A DNA stretch of 28,487 nt from an uncultured Bacilli bacterium. GTDB lineage: Bacteria > Bacillota_I > Bacilli_A > RF39 > UBA660. The DNA is taken from NCBI GenBank assembly GCA_910587745.1, contig CAJUNE010000016.1:1-28487 (forward strand), in the 5' to 3' direction. This document shows, in pieces, positions 16,023 to 22,903 of this stretch (position 1 is the first letter of the stretch; the number at the start of each line of letters is the position of its first letter). Made by a program: the position numbers and the translations under genes. A model generated the notes under the pieces. The model searched no databases, had not been told where the DNA came from, and saw only the letters and a list, made by a program, of their open reading frames with translations.

Positions 16023-17126
16023 CATTTTCTTAAGTAAATTTTTAGTATGAGCTTGTTTTAAGTATCCCATATAACTAGCTTTTACTTGTTCATAATTAGG
16101 TGCGTTTATTTTCTTTAATTTACGCATCTTTTTTTTAATTCTTCTTTTAGTTTGAGGATTAATTTTAATAATCAAGCGTTTTCCCTTTAAGAAGTAATAA
16201 TAACCTAAAAATCCAAAACCATGATTTAAATCATAAATATTAGTTTTCTTATTAAGTTCTAGTTTAAACTCTTTTAGCTTTTCTTCAATTTCTTTTCGAA
16301 GAACTTTCAAGCGTTCCTTATCATGATCAAAAATTACAAAATCATCCATATATCTAATATAATATTTACAATGTAATCTTTCTTTAATATAATGATCTAA
16401 ATCATTTAAAAAATAAACTGCTAAAAGTTGTGAAGTCATATTACCAATAGGAAGCCCTTTACCTTTTGGATATCTAGGAATTCTTTTTAATTCTTCTATT
16501 TTTATGTCCTTATCTAAAATATTTAATTTACTTACTCTATCAATTTCTTTTTTTACAACTTTATCAATTGCCCCATTAACATAATCTTCATCAGTTGATT
16601 TAACTACATTCAAAACTAATTGAAAAACCTCGGGATCATCAATAAATCTTTTACATTTTTCTAAAATAAGTTCATGGTCTATACTATAAAAATATTTTTT
16701 TATATCACACTTTAAAACATACACTTTATCATAATTAAGTTTCAATTTATTAATATACATTTTAAGATATCTAATACCTTCTTTAGTCCCTTTGCCTTCT
16801 CTAGTTGCAACATTTTGCGGTATTAAATGAGGATATATCCCCGGAGCTAAAATATATTTACTAATCAAATGATTAACAACCTTATCACTCATTATTTCAC
16901 TCATAATAATTCGATATTTAGGTTCATGAACTAAAAATACATTATACTTACTATGTTTATAACACTTATTTCTAAGTGCTTCTAAAATACTAATAATATT
17001 ACTTGAATAAAAAAGTTCAAATTTATGAAGTTTCCCTCTATTTTTAGTATTAACTCTAATAATATGATACATTTCTCTTATTTTATCAATATCTACTATA
17101 TCATCATACTTAAGATTTAGCTTCAT
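16014..17126 (-). CDS. Reverse transcriptase of the diversity-generating-retroelement (DGR) type
   Basis: A 370-aa RNA-directed DNA polymerase. Palm residues: motif A CDIKKYFYSIDH with catalytic D141; motif GLPIGNMTSQ at 224-233, where the GNxTSQ form is typical of DGR RTs; YMDD at 259-262 with the catalytic Asp pair; then a GFLGYYYF block near 305. It has no group II intron maturase (X) or endonuclease domain and no retron or Abi signature. In known DGRs such an RT with Avd copies a template repeat with adenine mutagenesis into a target gene's variable repeat. Neither repeat is visible here. I chose ATG at 17126, overlapping the avd stop by 17 nt with no clear ribosome binding site, so translation is probably coupled. 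Third gene of the operon. Confidence 0.88.
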   Translation of the reverse strand: MKLNLKYDDIVDIDKIREMYHIIRVNTKNRGKLHKFELFYSSNIISILEALRNKCYKHSKYNVFLVHEPKYRIIMSEIMSDKVVNHLISKYILAPGIYPHLIPQNVATREGKGTKEGIRYLKMYINKLKLNYDKVYVLKCDIKKYFYSIDHELILEKCKRFIDDPEVFQLVLNVVKSTDEDYVNGAIDKVVKKEIDRVSKLNILDKDIKIEELKRIPRYPKGKGLPIGNMTSQLLAVYFLNDLDHYIKERLHCKYYIRYMDDFVIFDHDKERLKVLRKEIEEKLKEFKLELNKKTNIYDLNHGFGFLGYYYFLKGKRLIIKINPQTKRRIKKKMRKLKKINAPNYEQVKASYMGYLKQAHTKNLLKKMDL

Positions 17127-17457
17127 TTCGCACCAAACCATAGGCTATTTTTCTAATTTCAACGATATACATCGCTGTAGATTCAAACTTCTTTTTACTA
17201 ATAATTCTTTTTTCAAAAGAAGTAGCCACATAAAAATCCAACATTGAAAGTTTAATAATTAAATCTTTCAAATATTTAAGTTTAATTCTTTCTACATCAC
17301 TAATACTATAAGAGAAAATAAGTTCAATAATTTCATACATATTCTTTTCCATATTTTGTTTTAAAACCATTTCACTTTTCGGATAATTTATAAGTTGTTT
17401 ATTAATATAGGCAATAGTCTTTTTACTATTATTAAGCAAAGAAAAGTTAGAGTTCAT
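17110..17457 (-). CDS. avd: Avd-like four-helix-bundle protein of the DGR operon
   Basis: A 115-aa, Lys/Arg-rich, all-helical protein. The order (long helix with VLKQNMEKNMYEIIELI, linker, helix with KLKYLKDLIIKLSMLDFY, helix with KRIISKKKFESTAMYIVEIRKIAYG) matches the four-helix-bundle proteins encoded beside DGR RTs (accessory variability determinant). In the Bordetella phage DGR, Avd forms a basic pentameric barrel that binds the RT and its RNA. ATG at 17457 has AAGGAG 7 nt upstream; the in-frame TTG codons at 17463 and 17460 are less likely. The gene overlaps the MutS-like gene by 11 nt and the RT by 17 nt. The position directly upstream of the RT strongly supports the assignment. Confidence 0.8.
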   Translation of the reverse strand: MNSNFSLLNNSKKTIAYINKQLINYPKSEMVLKQNMEKNMYEIIELIFSYSISDVERIKLKYLKDLIIKLSMLDFYVATSFEKRIISKKKFESTAMYIVEIRKIAYGLVRNEAKS

Positions 17458-17854
17458 CAACAAACTCCTTAATCAGTTTATAATTAGCTTCTTCTTGTTT
17501 AACTTTAACTTCAATACGTTCCATTAAATTATCAAGCATATTACCTATTAAAATATTAGATTTAGCTTCTTTTAGTTTAATATCATATTCATTAGTATTT
17601 TTCGTTTCTAAAACATAAGCATAATCATCAATAATTTCTAAAACATTAACATTATGTCTATTAAGAACACTTTTAACTTTCGCTTTAGCATTAAGAGGAA
17701 AACCTACTTTATCATCTCTAATCTGATAATTAAAAAAATATTTTAAAATATAAGCATCTTCTCCAAAAGAATAATAAAAGTTTCCAGATTTTACAATTAC
17801 TACATAATCTTTATATTTACTTTTAAATTCCACATACTTATCAACTGTTTTCAT
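17447..17854 (-). CDS. MutS domain I-like small protein of the DGR operon
   Basis: A 135-aa protein whose first 75 residues resemble the mismatch-recognition domain I of MutS: a helix, a strand, GNFYYSFGEDA at 24-34 (MutS has GDFYELFxxDA), then GFPLNAKAKVKSVLNRHNVNVL, matching the MutS P-x-x-G-x-P...L...G..V order. The Phe of the MutS Phe-x-Glu motif is kept (F26) but the Glu is replaced by Tyr (Y28). All other MutS domains, including the ATPase, are missing. The C-terminal 40 residues are helical. As I recall, MutS-like (MSL) genes have been reported as accessory genes of some DGRs, which fits this place as first gene of the operon. GGGAGGG precedes the ATG. Role in reverse transcription unknown. 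Confidence 0.75.
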   Translation of the reverse strand: MKTVDKYVEFKSKYKDYVVIVKSGNFYYSFGEDAYILKYFFNYQIRDDKVGFPLNAKAKVKSVLNRHNVNVLEIIDDYAYVLETKNTNEYDIKLKEAKSNILIGNMLDNLMERIEVKVKQEEANYKLIKEFVDEL

Positions 17855-17962
17855 ATCATCCCTCCCACAACAATTTTGTAGTTAAGACCATACTGCTCAT
17901 CATAACTAGATAAATATTTAATACAAAAATATGTTTTGTTTTATCATATCATACTCTCATAT
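17855..17962 (-). other. 5' leader of the DGR-type operon
   Basis: About 108 nt from the predicted start to the MutS-like gene. It has a small ACAAAA...TTTTGT hairpin near 17922-17940. Its last part, in one frame, reads as a stop-free peptide without ATG ending YGLNYKIVVGGMI before a TGA at the MutS-like start. It is the only non-coding place in the cassette where a template RNA could sit, but it shows no A-rich template-repeat character and no near-copy was seen elsewhere in the window. Confidence 0.35.
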
Positions 17963-17968
17963 AATATA

Positions 17969-17997
17969 AATATATATTAGATGTCGTAATTTGTCAA
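17969..17997 (-). promoter_or_regulatory. Sigma-A promoter of the DGR-type operon
   Basis: Minus strand: consensus -35 TTGACA (17997-17992), 17 nt, -10 TATATT (17974-17969). Predicted start near 17962. The remaining upstream sequence to 18072 is extremely AT-rich with no other recognised element. Confidence 0.7.
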
Positions 17998-18072
17998 GAA
18001 AAAGTTTTCTAAAAGTAAACATTATTATGTTTTTATTAAAAATAATTATATATTATTAATAGTATTAATTAT

Positions 18073-18095
18073 AAAAAAAAGACTAATTAAAGTCT
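18073..18095 (-). terminator. Rho-independent terminator of the MYG1 gene
   Basis: Stem AGACT/AGTCT (18091-18095 with 18080-18084), a 6-nt loop and eight Ts on the minus strand (18080-18073). It overlaps the TAG stop. Confidence 0.75.
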
Positions 18096-18990
18096 ATTTA
18101 TTTTCTTTCTCACATACCAAAGAAGCTTTTATTGCAGATTCCTTACTTTCACATGTAAATAAAAATAATTTATTATGACAGAACTTGGCATCTTTGATAC
18201 CCGAAACTTTAGCAAGCTCTTCATCTCTTAGACCTGCCCACTCTTCTTTAAAAGGAACTCTTTTAATAAAACCTTTATAATGAGTTGGAACAGCTCTTGA
18301 AGCCCATCCTCCTCTATTTGAAGGATATACTACAAAATCTACATCTAAATTAAGATAGAATATAGCATACTCATATGGAATAAATTCATCTAAAACTAAA
18401 ATTTTATTTTGAATATTCTTACTAAGTTCTCTAATTTTTTCTATAACTAGAGCTTTTATTATAGCTTCCTCAATTATTCTATCAAACCAATACTCTGCAA
18501 AATGACAAGCTTTTAAAAAACACTCATCTTCATCCTCATTAGTATTCATCTTTGGTCTAAACATCTCAATTAAACTAGGCATAGTATAAACATTAAAATC
18601 CTTTTCAATATCTGCTTCTCCATTATCAAAAGCATCAATATTAGTTACTAACAAATAATCAAAAACTTGAAAAACATCTGCAGGATTACTAACATTTAAT
18701 TTTTTTAAATATTCTACACCATACTCTTGCCAAAGAAGTCCAAACCCACAATAATGAATTCCATTATCATGTTTCTTATCATATCCTGCTTGATGATGAT
18801 CAAATCTACCTCTACCAATATCATAAGCTATTTTAGAAGTATCATTATCATCATAATCTTTTAAACGTATAACTATTATATCTCCAAATAATTTAGACAT
18901 AAAAACTGTACTAAAAACATCATCAGCATGAAAATTACCAGCATGTGTAACAAATTTAGCCTTATTTAAATCCTTGGTTAAAGTAATCAT
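18094..18990 (-). CDS. MYG1 family (UPF0160) DHH-type metal-dependent hydrolase
   Basis: A 298-aa protein of the MYG1 family, related to DHH phosphoesterases. Motifs: HAGNFHADDV (about 16-25), a DIGRGRFDHH block (about 58-67, the DHH-like metal site), a D in TNIDAFDNG (about 117-125) and the family C-terminus GWASRAVP...EEWAGLRDEEL..VSGI...FCH (about 228-272). Eukaryotic MYG1 is a 3'-5' RNA exonuclease; bacterial members are uncharacterised, so the same activity is only an inference. It overlaps the upstream unknown gene by 4 nt (ATGA), showing translational coupling. Confidence 0.9.
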   Translation of the reverse strand: MITLTKDLNKAKFVTHAGNFHADDVFSTVFMSKLFGDIIVIRLKDYDDNDTSKIAYDIGRGRFDHHQAGYDKKHDNGIHYCGFGLLWQEYGVEYLKKLNVSNPADVFQVFDYLLVTNIDAFDNGEADIEKDFNVYTMPSLIEMFRPKMNTNEDEDECFLKACHFAEYWFDRIIEEAIIKALVIEKIRELSKNIQNKILVLDEFIPYEYAIFYLNLDVDFVVYPSNRGGWASRAVPTHYKGFIKRVPFKEEWAGLRDEELAKVSGIKDAKFCHNKLFLFTCESKESAIKASLVCEKENK

Positions 18991-19433
18991 ATTCTACCTC
19001 TATTTTCATTGTTTAAAAGCTTTTTAGCTTCTTCTAAGACAAAGTTAAAAGTACCAACATAATCAATATTCTTACTTGTAACTAATGAATCAATTTTTCC
19101 AGGATAAAATTCACTCGCTCTTAAAAGCGGCTTTTCAACATCGTCTATTTTCCAAGTAATTTCAAAACCTTGATGCATTGTAATAATCCATAATAAATAG
19201 AAAGTAAAGACAGCCATCATTTGATCTTTATTTTGTTGTCCTTCTAAAAATCTCTCTAACATTCTAAGTAAATCACTATTATCAATAGAATTATCACTTA
19301 TATTTAATTTCATTCTTAAAAACTCATTTATTTTCTTTTCGATAACATTTATAGGAACCTCTATAATACTTCTGTAGCCATCTTCTAATAAAGCATCTCC
19401 TATAAATATATAAATATCATTTGCAAAAATCAT
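18987..19433 (-). CDS. Unknown 148-aa protein coupled to MYG1
   Basis: I do not recognise this gene. It is a soluble, mixed alpha/beta protein with a central amphipathic helix region (FYLLWIITMHQGFEITWKID). No signal peptide, membrane anchor or catalytic motif is certain. ATG at 19433 has AAGGAA about 8 nt upstream and a good promoter. Its TGA stop overlaps the ATG of MYG1, so the two are made together and may act together. Confidence 0.75.
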   Translation of the reverse strand: MIFANDIYIFIGDALLEDGYRSIIEVPINVIEKKINEFLRMKLNISDNSIDNSDLLRMLERFLEGQQNKDQMMAVFTFYLLWIITMHQGFEITWKIDDVEKPLLRASEFYPGKIDSLVTSKNIDYVGTFNFVLEEAKKLLNNENRGRI

Positions 19434-19454
19434 AATACCATTCCTTTACCACTT

Positions 19455-19483
19455 ATTATATAAAAATCTTAATATTAAAGCAA
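19455..19483 (-). promoter_or_regulatory. Sigma-A promoter of the unknown-MYG1 operon
   Basis: Minus strand: -35 TTGCTT (19483-19478), 17 nt, -10 TATAAT (19460-19455), 21 nt before the ATG at 19433. Confidence 0.7.
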
Positions 19484-19485
19484 GG

Positions 19486-19508
19486 AAAAAACTCCCTAAA
19501 AGGAGTTT
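19486..19508 (-). terminator. Rho-independent terminator of the LysM gene
   Basis: Stem AAACTCC/GGAGTTT (19502-19508 with 19489-19495), 6-nt loop, then TTTCC on the minus strand. The 5' arm includes part of the TAA stop. It lies immediately upstream of the -35 of the next unit. Confidence 0.82.
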
Positions 19509-19818
19509 ATCTACCATCTTTATAAACTAAAATTTGATCTGGTAATAAATATATAGTTTTATTAAAATTTGTGAGTTTATCAACATCTGTTCTAAAAGCA
19601 TCTGCTACACCTTTTAGTGTATCCCCATCACCAGTTATATAATAACTATACCCACTCTTAGGTATCATAAGTTCTTGACCTGGATAAATATATTCATTAT
19701 CTTCAATACCATTCATCGCTGCAAGTAACTTAGGATTTATATTATACTTACGAGATATTTCATATAGATTATCTCCTTTTTCAATTGTATAATATGTAAA
19801 ATATTTATTTTCGTCCAC
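19507..19818 (-). CDS. Double LysM-domain protein without signal peptide
   Basis: A 103-aa protein made almost entirely of two LysM modules: YTIEKGDNLYEISRKYNI...LLAAMNGI......YPGQELMIP (about 9-52) and a more diverged second copy YYITGDGDTLKGVADAF...VDKLTNFN.....LPDQILVY (about 57-100). LysM binds N-acetylglucosamine polymers such as peptidoglycan. No signal peptide or membrane helix is present, which is unusual for a wall-binding protein. I chose GTG at 19818, 8 nt after AGGAG; the GTG at 19827 overlaps that site. It follows the gene at 19863 by 44 nt with no terminator between, so it may be the last gene of that operon. Confidence 0.85.
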   Translation of the reverse strand: MDENKYFTYYTIEKGDNLYEISRKYNINPKLLAAMNGIEDNEYIYPGQELMIPKSGYSYYITGDGDTLKGVADAFRTDVDKLTNFNKTIYLLPDQILVYKDGR

Positions 19819-19862
19819 TTTTATCACTCCTAATATTAAGATATGATAAAAGTCCAGATTGG

Positions 19863-20975
19863 TTAATTTATAAAAATCATATTATTACTATTAAAATTCC
19901 ACTCAAAATGTGTAAGCAATTTTTCTTCACCTATTAATTCATTAAAATGATATAAAGTTGAATCTTTTAAATAGAATATGTCTTTATCTTTAATTCTCAC
20001 AATATTACTTACATTATCTGCGACTAATTTTTTTAAATCACTATTTATATAATTAAGGTAAATCTTATTATCTATAAAAGTATATTTATAATTAGTTTTA
20101 TAAGAAAATTCTTGTTTTTTATTTATTAATGTTTTAATATTAACATTTTCCCAACTTCCATTATTTAGTATTTTTGCTTTTATTTTATCAATTTCACCTT
20201 TTTTAGCATCAAATTCATACATAATACTTTCTTTATTATCCACAATATAAATATTATTTTTTTGATACCCTATAAAATAAGAATCAAAATATACATTTCT
20301 ATCTATTTTTTTCTTTTTTAAATTACCATTTTTAAAATCAATAGTATAGTAATTATTAAAAGTATATTCTGCTGTATAATCAGGAATAACTAAATAATCA
20401 TTTGTATAACCAGCTAGACTAATATTATACATTTCTTTATCTAAAATATTAATTTTCTTTTTTGTATCTTTATTAATAAAATAAAAACCATTATAATTCC
20501 ATAATAAATAAGTAAACTTATCATTATATATTTCATAATCTTCATAAGTATCAATTAGTTTATTTTCTTTTTTTAAATATTTTGCAATCATATTCTTTAA
20601 ATCTTCATTAACTAATGAATAATGTATATTTTCATCATCTTGCATACATATCGGTTTAAAATCAATTTTTTTACTTACTGGTACTAAGCAAAAATTATTA
20701 TTATCATCTTTAAAAACATCTATTTTAGAAACGAGTTCTCTATCACTAGAATATTTATTTTCACTTAAAAAATCCAATAATTTACCATCTTTTTTAAAAG
20801 TAAAATAATAAACTTTATTTTTTTTATTATACTTTTCTGTTACTTCTATATTATCAACATTATAAATTTTTGTATAATTTTTAGGTAAAATCAAAAATAT
20901 TATAAATATTAAAAATACTAAAGCAAAACCAATTTGCATAACCCTTAACTTTTTTTTAGATAAATTTTTATTCAT
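19863..20975 (-). CDS. Membrane-anchored extracytoplasmic protein of unknown function
   Basis: A 370-aa protein with a basic N-terminus, one transmembrane helix (about 13-32) and a large extracytoplasmic part. The extracytoplasmic part is rich in Lys, Asn and Tyr, with many short repeated beta-strand patterns (for example YFINKDTKKKINIL, IYIVDNKESIMYEFD, IFYLKDSTLYHF). These look like beta-propeller blades, but no defined family is recognised. Two cysteines near residues 96 and 110 are the only ones and could pair. The start is uncertain: ATG at 20975 (4 nt after the PH gene stop, AAAGGG about 14 nt upstream) or GTG at 20990. It is in operon with the PH-domain gene. Confidence 0.75.
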   Translation of the reverse strand: MNKNLSKKKLRVMQIGFALVFLIFIIFLILPKNYTKIYNVDNIEVTEKYNKKNKVYYFTFKKDGKLLDFLSENKYSSDRELVSKIDVFKDDNNNFCLVPVSKKIDFKPICMQDDENIHYSLVNEDLKNMIAKYLKKENKLIDTYEDYEIYNDKFTYLLWNYNGFYFINKDTKKKINILDKEMYNISLAGYTNDYLVIPDYTAEYTFNNYYTIDFKNGNLKKKKIDRNVYFDSYFIGYQKNNIYIVDNKESIMYEFDAKKGEIDKIKAKILNNGSWENVNIKTLINKKQEFSYKTNYKYTFIDNKIYLNYINSDLKKLVADNVSNIVRIKDKDIFYLKDSTLYHFNELIGEEKLLTHFEWNFNSNNMIFIN

Positions 20976-20979
20976 AAAA

Positions 20980-21429
20980 CTAATCTTCACCCTTTAAACT
21001 ACGGGCATACTTCTTTTTTTCTTCCATCATAAATTCTGTAATTTCTGTTTCTATTTCTCTTAAAGAATCTTTAGATAAATTAGTAATTACAACAACTTCT
21101 TTAACTGTATCAATAGTTATCTTACCCCAAATTAATCCTTGATAAACTTGCATATCATTATACAAATCTGGTGTAATACTACTTAAGAAATATCCCCAAA
21201 CAACTCTTTTTTGCCCAATTAAAATTCTTTTATTTGTAATAGCAATAACTGCTGTAGAAGTTAAATCATAAAATTTATCATTCTTTTGCCCAGCAAAAGC
21301 ATATTTAACATATTCCCCAGGATTTAAATGTTGTTCAATCACATTTGCATGTTTCTTTAAACGCCACCAAGTTACTCCTCCTGGAAATTTTTTCTTATAT
21401 AAAGTTACATGATCATATACTTGACCCAT
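20980..21429 (-). CDS. Bacterial PH-domain protein
   Basis: A 149-aa soluble protein. After a basic N-terminal part (YKKKFPGGVTWWRLKKHANVIEQHL) comes the pattern of a bacterial pleckstrin-homology-like domain: GEYVKYAFAGQ, AVIAITNKRILIGQKR, then WGKITIDTVKEVVVITNL and a C-terminal helix. Bacterial PH domains usually sit at the membrane or bind peptides or lipids; no partner is known here. ATG at 21429 is used, with GGTGG 5 nt upstream. First gene of an apparent operon with the membrane-anchored protein and perhaps the LysM protein. Confidence 0.75.
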   Translation of the reverse strand: MGQVYDHVTLYKKKFPGGVTWWRLKKHANVIEQHLNPGEYVKYAFAGQKNDKFYDLTSTAVIAITNKRILIGQKRVVWGYFLSSITPDLYNDMQVYQGLIWGKITIDTVKEVVVITNLSKDSLREIETEITEFMMEEKKKYARSLKGED

Positions 21430-21445
21430 ATTTACCACCAATTTT

Positions 21446-21474
21446 ATTTTAAACTAATTTCTTCTAATTTACAA
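21446..21474 (-). promoter_or_regulatory. Possible sigma-A promoter of the PH-domain operon
   Basis: Minus strand: -35 TTGTAA (21474-21469), 17 nt, -10 TAAAAT (21451-21446). The predicted start near 21439 leaves only about 10 nt of leader, barely including the GGTGG site. Confidence 0.5.
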
Positions 21475-21488
21475 GTATTTAAGAAAAG

Positions 21489-21515
21489 AAAAAATAATAC
21501 CCTAAGATATTATTT
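21489..21515 (-). terminator. Rho-independent terminator of the cpsCDB operon
   Basis: Stem AAATAATA/TATTATTT (21508-21515 with 21492-21499), an 8-nt loop, then a T-rich tail on the minus strand. It overlaps the cpsB stop codon (21516-21514). Confidence 0.75.
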
Positions 21516-22245
21516 ATAAATTTTCATTATTAATTATTTTCAAAGGATTTTCATATAACAATAGATTTAATTTATCACTAGTTAAAACTTTTCTTAATTT
21601 TCTCATACTTTTATCAAGCATATTAGTATCACTTATATGATGAAAATCAGTCGCTAAAACTTTAACTTTATTATCCTTTAATAACATTTTAATTATTTTT
21701 TTAGCTCTATTACCATATTTACCAGCAATACTCTCAATATTACATTGTAAAATACAATTATATTCTAACAAACTATCTAACTTATTATAATTATCTTTAA
21801 AATAAGAATAACGTTCTGGATGTGCAATAACTGGTATTAACCCATAATCATTAAGTTCACAAACAATATCTTCTATATAATGTAATGATTGGTTCATAGG
21901 AAACTCTATTAAAATATATTTACTTTCATTTAAAGTTGTAATTTTACCAGTATTTAGAAGTTCAATTATTTTATTGGAAACAAAGACTTCATTACCCAAA
22001 TACAAATTTACATCTAAATCTTTTGTAGCTTTCTTTATTTCTCTTAAAATATTTTTTCTAGTTATAACATCACTTTGATATTTTGACTCCGGAATATAAT
22101 GACTAGTAAGAACAATATCCGTAACGCCAAATTTTCTTAAATAAGAAATATTTTCTACAGCCTCTTCTATTGTTTTAGCCCCATCATCAACTCCAAATAA
22201 ACTATGGTTATGAATATCAACTATTTTATTCGTAATATTTTCCAT
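21514..22245 (-). CDS. cpsB: CpsB/YwqE-type manganese-dependent protein tyrosine phosphatase
   Basis: A 243-aa PHP-fold phosphatase that removes phosphate from the tyrosine kinase CpsD, controlling capsule or exopolysaccharide assembly. Metal-site motifs: DIHNHSLFGVDDGAKT (about 10-25), SHYIPE (about 48), LGNEVF (about 83), PVIAHPERY (about 133) and TDFHH (about 200). I chose ATG at 22245, with GGTGG 5 nt upstream lying inside the Gly-Gly codons of the CpsD tyrosine tail; the genes overlap by 20 nt. Last gene of cpsC-cpsD-cpsB. No polymer-synthesis gene follows. Confidence 0.92.
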   Translation of the reverse strand: MENITNKIVDIHNHSLFGVDDGAKTIEEAVENISYLRKFGVTDIVLTSHYIPESKYQSDVITRKNILREIKKATKDLDVNLYLGNEVFVSNKIIELLNTGKITTLNESKYILIEFPMNQSLHYIEDIVCELNDYGLIPVIAHPERYSYFKDNYNKLDSLLEYNCILQCNIESIAGKYGNRAKKIIKMLLKDNKVKVLATDFHHISDTNMLDKSMRKLRKVLTSDKLNLLLYENPLKIINNENL

Positions 22246-22903
22246 AATAACCACCGTAATATTTATTTTTCTTTACTTCGGTATTATTTAAAACTACACC
22301 TAGAATATTAGCCCCAACATTCTCTAGCTTTTTCTTAGTATCTTCTACTAATGCAAATGAAGTTGATTTTTCTTTTGTAACAATAATTACTCCATCTACT
22401 AAAGTACCAACAACTAAAGAATCAGGTAAACCATTAATTGGTGCTCCATCAAAAATAACAATATCATATTCACCTTTTAAGATTTCCACTAATTGTTTAT
22501 TTTTATCAGAGTTTAAAAGTTCACTAGGATTAGGTGGCGTAACACCTTTAAACATAATTTCTAAATTTTTAATTTCAGTATCATAAATATAATTACGATA
22601 AGCCTCATCCACATCTTTTAAAAGAAGATTAGATAACCCCTTTTTATTATGACGATTAAAAATAGTATGTTGTCTTCCTTTACGAACATCAGAATCCACT
22701 AATAATACTTTACTACCAGAATCCGCAAAGGCAACAGCAAGATTAGCAGCAATAAAACTTTTACCCTCACTAGGAACACTACTAGTAACTAAAATTGTTT
22801 TAATCTTTTTATCAACAGACGAAAATTGCAAATTAGTTCTAAGTGTTCTAATCGCTTCACTCATTGAAGATTTAGGGTCGCTTTGAATAATTAATTCATT
22901 CAT
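22226..22903 (-). CDS. cpsD: CpsD/YwqD-type bacterial tyrosine kinase
   Basis: A 225-aa BY-kinase. Walker A SSVPSEGKS (about 40-48; next residue Phe rather than Thr), Walker A' LLVDSDVRKG (about 67-76), Walker B DIVIFDGAP (about 146-154) and an autophosphorylated tyrosine cluster at the C-terminus (YYGGYYGKYY). It is cytoplasmic and is activated by the C-terminal tail of CpsC. Stop and start of cpsC and cpsD share bases (TAATG) with GGGGG upstream. Its tyrosine codons also carry the ribosome binding site and start of cpsB, linking kinase and phosphatase production. Confidence 0.93.
   Translation of the reverse strand: MNELIIQSDPKSSMSEAIRTLRTNLQFSSVDKKIKTILVTSSVPSEGKSFIAANLAVAFADSGSKVLLVDSDVRKGRQHTIFNRHNKKGLSNLLLKDVDEAYRNYIYDTEIKNLEIMFKGVTPPNPSELLNSDKNKQLVEILKGEYDIVIFDGAPINGLPDSLVVGTLVDGVIIVTKEKSTSFALVEDTKKKLENVGANILGVVLNNTEVKKNKYYGGYYGKYYE

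Noticed and set aside
16014..17126. Group II intron maturase or retron RT
   Set aside because: No maturase X or endonuclease domain, no intron RNA ends, no msr-msd-like region; the GNMTSQ motif and the Avd-like neighbour favour the DGR type.
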